Part shown: positions 62,101-64,000 of the stretch, piece after piece | Layout of the letters: each line of letters opens with the position of its first letter | Numbering within the stretch: the first letter of the stretch is position 1 | DNA from: Bartonella sp. HY328 | GTDB lineage: Bacteria > Pseudomonadota > Alphaproteobacteria > Rhizobiales > Rhizobiaceae | Length of the DNA stretch: 64,000 nt | Direction: 5' to 3' | Assembly (NCBI RefSeq): GCF_025449335.1 | Contig: NZ_CP104883.1 | Coordinates: forward strand, 62,001-126,000 | Notes under the pieces: model-generated | Database searches by the model: none | What the model was told of the DNA's origin: nothing | The model's input: the letters and a program-made list of their open reading frames with translations, nothing else | Translations under genes and position numbers: made by a program

Positions 62101-62370
62101 TAAAACTTGGGTAATTTCACGGTCAATGGTTTCAGCAGATGCACCAGTAAAATCTGTTGCAACAGTAACCGCAGGGCGGTCAACATCGGGCAATTCGCGA
62201 ATATCAACACCAGAAAGGGCTGCAAGACCCGCAACAACAATCAGGGCATTAACAACAAAGGCGAAAACTGGCCGGCGAATGAATAGATTAACAAAGCCAC
62301 CCTTGCTGGTTGTCTTTGGCTTTTTTGTTTCGCTCATGCCATCTTTATCAAGGGAATTGTTATTTTGCAT
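59200..62370 (-). CDS. RND efflux pump, inner-membrane transporter (HAE1 type)
   Basis: A proton-driven multidrug transporter of about 1,056 residues. I start it at 62370 (MQNNNSLDKDG), overlapping the adaptor stop by 11 bases; MSETKK at 62337 is an alternative. The first helix opens FVNLFIRRPVFAFVVNALIV. The proton-relay aspartates are in ATGLVVDDAIVVLEN. The second half has ILIVEFADQLRDRG and the usual large periplasmic loops. Substrates cannot be predicted. The adaptor gene precedes it; no outer-membrane channel gene is adjacent, so a TolC homologue elsewhere is presumably used. Confidence 0.92.
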   Translation of the reverse strand: MQNNNSLDKDGMSETKKPKTTSKGGFVNLFIRRPVFAFVVNALIVVAGLAALSGVDIRELPDVDRPAVTVATDFTGASAETIDREITQVLEDAVARVTGVKTISSRSSFARSRVTVEFNDGVDLNVAAADIRDAISRVTNDLPEAADASRIIKADSNADAVMRLAVMSDRMSVDDLTVLADDQIADTLSAVAGVADVQMFGDRDKIFRIDIDQARLASYGLTVGNITTTLSDMALDAPAGSLRSSDQSLVVRATANLSTPQAFENVYITPKIRIGDVANVTLGPDVETSIVNANGRSAVGLGIIRQAQSNTFDISKGITQAVAELNKTLPDGVEVRITSDDANFIKGAIHEVEIALIVAILGVIVVIFLFLWDVRATLIPALSIPVALIGTIAAIYLVGFSINILTLLALVLATGLVVDDAIVVLENIVRRRNMGIGPRAASVLGTNEVFFAVVATTLTLAAVFIPISFLPGQAGGLFKEFGFVLAIAILLSAVVSLTLCPMLASRFLKEHKANESDHHEPLLFQKIGGFIGGFYRKTLKFCLNQPLMVIVASIVFAGLSWAGFNTLQQELTPSEDRSSIFLSIEGPQGISVDYLNDQFKQIEAILSPLRENGEIVSTYSVAGTGGSTNRGVIILTLAPWNDRSRSQQEIIGDINTAMRKFPSVRVLTREGNSLGIRGAGNGLQFAILGQDYATLQPAAEAIIAKMQQNPNFLQPRLAVDATQPQLFIDIDRARASDLGIDISGMAQTVQSMLDGRKIGSVYVGDRSYDVKIVSSTHPVNDPSDLENIYMKTSDSRFVPVSAIASVDERPVPPELQRESRMRAVTLTTNLAPDYALGTAYQDVLAIAKNELPSGSYILPLAEAATLGETSAGLILIFGFAIVIILLVLAAQFESFISGIIVMATVPLGLGCAVIAMMISGVSLNVYSQIGLVLLVGIMAKNGILIVEFADQLRDRGTNVRQAIEEAANIRLRPVSMTMICAILGGVPLVLASGAGAEARIALGWVIVGGLGLATIATLYVTPVAYLLLGRFIRPKAEEEARLDQELHHANNHQSAH

Positions 62371-63526
62371 TGGTACCATCCGCTTTGGCTTCTTTATCGC
62401 CCTTAGTGGTTGGCTCTTGTCTATTATTATCAGCTTGTGTACCACTTGCTTGCGGATTATCAAAGCGCACTTCTATACCCTCGCGCAGTGACTGCACGCC
62501 TTGGATAACAATATTATCCCCCGCTTCAATTCCGCCATTGACCAATACATTATTAGAATTGCGCTGAATGATTGATACAGGAGTTTTAAAGGCTTTATTA
62601 TCTTTAATTCGCCAAACATAAGCTCCTGAACCACTCCATTGAATGGCAAGGGGATTAACACTGGCATAGGGATCACCGGGAAAAGTGAGGCTTACCTCAA
62701 AGGACATGCCGCCGCGCAAGACATCATTCTTGTTTAAAATCTCTGAGCGCACCCGCAAGGTGCGACTTGCCTCATCAATTTTGCTGTCAATAGCACTAAC
62801 GGTGCCAATAAAGGGCTGGTCACCTGGGCGTGCAATAGATTTTGCACTGATCGATTGACCAATTTCAATTGATGGCGCATAGCGTTCTGGTACCCAAATA
62901 TCGACCAATATCTTACTACGGTTATCAATATTGGCGATTGTTGTTGCTGTGGTGACATAATTACCTGCGTCAATCGGTAAAATACCAACCATGCCATTAA
63001 TTGGTGCGCGAATAGTGCGCCTTTCCAGAGTTAATTGAGCATCTTTGACCGATAACTCTGCTTTGGCAAGTGCAAGCTTGCCGCTAATTTCTTGTACTTG
63101 CGATACGGTTTGCGTTTCGCGCAAGCGGATAATACGCTCATAAGCCTGCTTTGCATCTTCTAGCTGCACCTTGGCTTGTTCAAGGGCAATTTCCTCATTA
63201 TCCGAGTCGAGTTTGGCAATTGGATCATTGATCTTGACATTTTGCCCGGCTTTAACAAAGAATTTTTCAAGCGTTCCTGCCGACCATGGCGTAACTGCAA
63301 CTGTTTGATCAGCGCGGCTTGTGCCAATAGCGCTTAAATGATCATTTATGATTTCTTTTTTGGCGGGCTCCACCACCACAAGCGCAGTGGCATTGCCAGC
63401 ACCTGCTTTTTGGTTAGGGTTTTGCGCCATAACTGACGTGGTAAAAAGCGGCATCGCCATTAATGATGCTAAGGCACTAACTGTACCTAAAGCGGCAACC
63501 GTTATTATGGTTTTGCCAATTTTCAT
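62360..63526 (-). CDS. RND efflux pump, periplasmic adaptor (HlyD/AcrA family)
   Basis: A 388-residue membrane fusion protein. The signal peptide ends near VMA-Q. The biotinyl-lipoyl halves are VTPWSAGTLEKFFVKAGQNV and ERRTIRAPINGMVGILPI, flanking a short helical hairpin (about 105-160). Beta-barrel and membrane-proximal domains follow (VDIWVPERYAPSIEIGQ, VSAIDSKIDEASRTLRVRS). The C-terminal tail (about 360-388) is low-complexity and charged. It bridges the RND pump and an outer-membrane channel. No lipobox cysteine is present. Confidence 0.92.
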   Translation of the reverse strand: MKIGKTIITVAALGTVSALASLMAMPLFTTSVMAQNPNQKAGAGNATALVVVEPAKKEIINDHLSAIGTSRADQTVAVTPWSAGTLEKFFVKAGQNVKINDPIAKLDSDNEEIALEQAKVQLEDAKQAYERIIRLRETQTVSQVQEISGKLALAKAELSVKDAQLTLERRTIRAPINGMVGILPIDAGNYVTTATTIANIDNRSKILVDIWVPERYAPSIEIGQSISAKSIARPGDQPFIGTVSAIDSKIDEASRTLRVRSEILNKNDVLRGGMSFEVSLTFPGDPYASVNPLAIQWSGSGAYVWRIKDNKAFKTPVSIIQRNSNNVLVNGGIEAGDNIVIQGVQSLREGIEVRFDNPQASGTQADNNRQEPTTKGDKEAKADGTNAK

Positions 63527-64000
63527 CCATTCAGCCCTTTGATTTTATATGTTCAAATAATGCATTCAAGCAGCATTGAAATTTTCAGTTTGCGTGTGAC
63601 AATGTTTCGTTTGATGTGAAAATGCTCGAATAGGTATTAATATTATGCAATTTTAATGCGGCCATATGACAAGAAGCCAGTTACTTAGGTTTTAGTGTTT
63701 TTAGTCGGTTTTTATTTAAAGTCATCAATCAAAAGTTATAAAGTAAAACGGGATTTAGCCCATTGTTTTATTTAAATAAATTCCGAAAAATTTAAATTGC
63801 CTTTCTGATCATATTTCAATATGGTTTGACATATTTTTGGTAAAGATACCTTTAATCATCAAGTTAAATAATTTTAATGTTTACAAAATACACGACTATA
63901 TGAGCTAGTTTAGATCACTTCGATATTATTGCCTTTAAAAGAATCATAATCATTTATCTCCTGTTTTAAAAATGCTCTTTTAATAATGACCTTTTGATAA
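63527..64000. other. upstream region of the efflux operon, no gene seen
   Basis: About 470 AT-rich bases to the window edge. No reading frame with a ribosome binding site, RNA gene or clear repeat. The promoter of the adaptor-pump operon presumably lies here, and any local regulator gene would be outside the window. Confidence 0.45.

Noticed and set aside
61901..62491. A 196-codon open frame on the plus strand
   Set aside because: Antisense to the N-terminal part of the RND pump gene and the end of its adaptor; serine/arginine-rich composition typical of a shadow frame.

Overview
The window is 64 kb of chromosome from a low-GC member of the Hyphomicrobiales (Rhizobiales), most like the Bartonellaceae/Brucellaceae side of that order. 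The pointers are a J-domain gene divergent from bolA, an Omp25/Omp31-type porin, an orphan HWE-family sensor kinase, an alphaproteobacterial-length MetK, the cycM-kdsB-pheA gene group, a complete yejABEF peptide transporter and dispersed mosaic repeats of the Rhizobiales type. Genus and species cannot be fixed from the sequence. No rRNA, prophage, intact transposase gene or CRISPR array is visible; two tRNA-Gly(GCC) genes are present.

Layout. 0-15 kb: housekeeping genes (J-domain protein, bolA, sensor kinase, metK-trmB, a ProC-like reductase, an isochorismatase-fold protein lacking the usual cysteine, an ABC exporter, tolB, a phosphohexomutase, ferredoxin-NADP reductase, an EamA transporter and a YgjP-like metallopeptidase). 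15-25 kb: the Omp25-like porin, a decayed SUKH/SMI1-KNR4 gene, an iron-alcohol-dehydrogenase relative with most metal ligands replaced, arginase, nitronate monooxygenase, and a LysR gene divergent from D-serine ammonia-lyase across a 1-kb AT-rich gap that holds an island of strong nested hairpins. 25-30 kb: rluD-like, pduO-type adenosyltransferase, a duplicated tRNA-Gly unit, holA and a BcrC-like phosphatase.

30-40 kb is the most accessory-looking part. A minus-strand operon, vanW - vanX-like dipeptidase - two paralogous secreted proteins with a NADase-type glycan-binding domain - GT-C-like membrane protein, ends inside a mosaic repeat. Beside it lie a small unknown gene, a Sel1-repeat protein and a DUF4145 protein. 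The operon looks like an envelope or peptidoglycan module whose combined role I do not recognise.

40-64 kb: yejABEF, cycM-kdsB-pheA, a GNAT enzyme, a Tat-type CAP-domain protein, a LysR/pirin divergent pair, a 269-bp MITE-like element, a metal-homeostasis block (COG0523 GTPase, ZntA-type ATPase, divergent MerR regulator with a textbook 19-bp-spacer promoter), xthA, a second copy of the mosaic repeat, a lytic transglycosylase and an RND efflux pump with its adaptor.

Several groups that are usually contiguous in related bacteria appear broken up here (tolB without tolQRA or pal, holA without leuS/lptE, trmB without rimP/nusA, rluD without rpoH), which suggests a rearranged genome.
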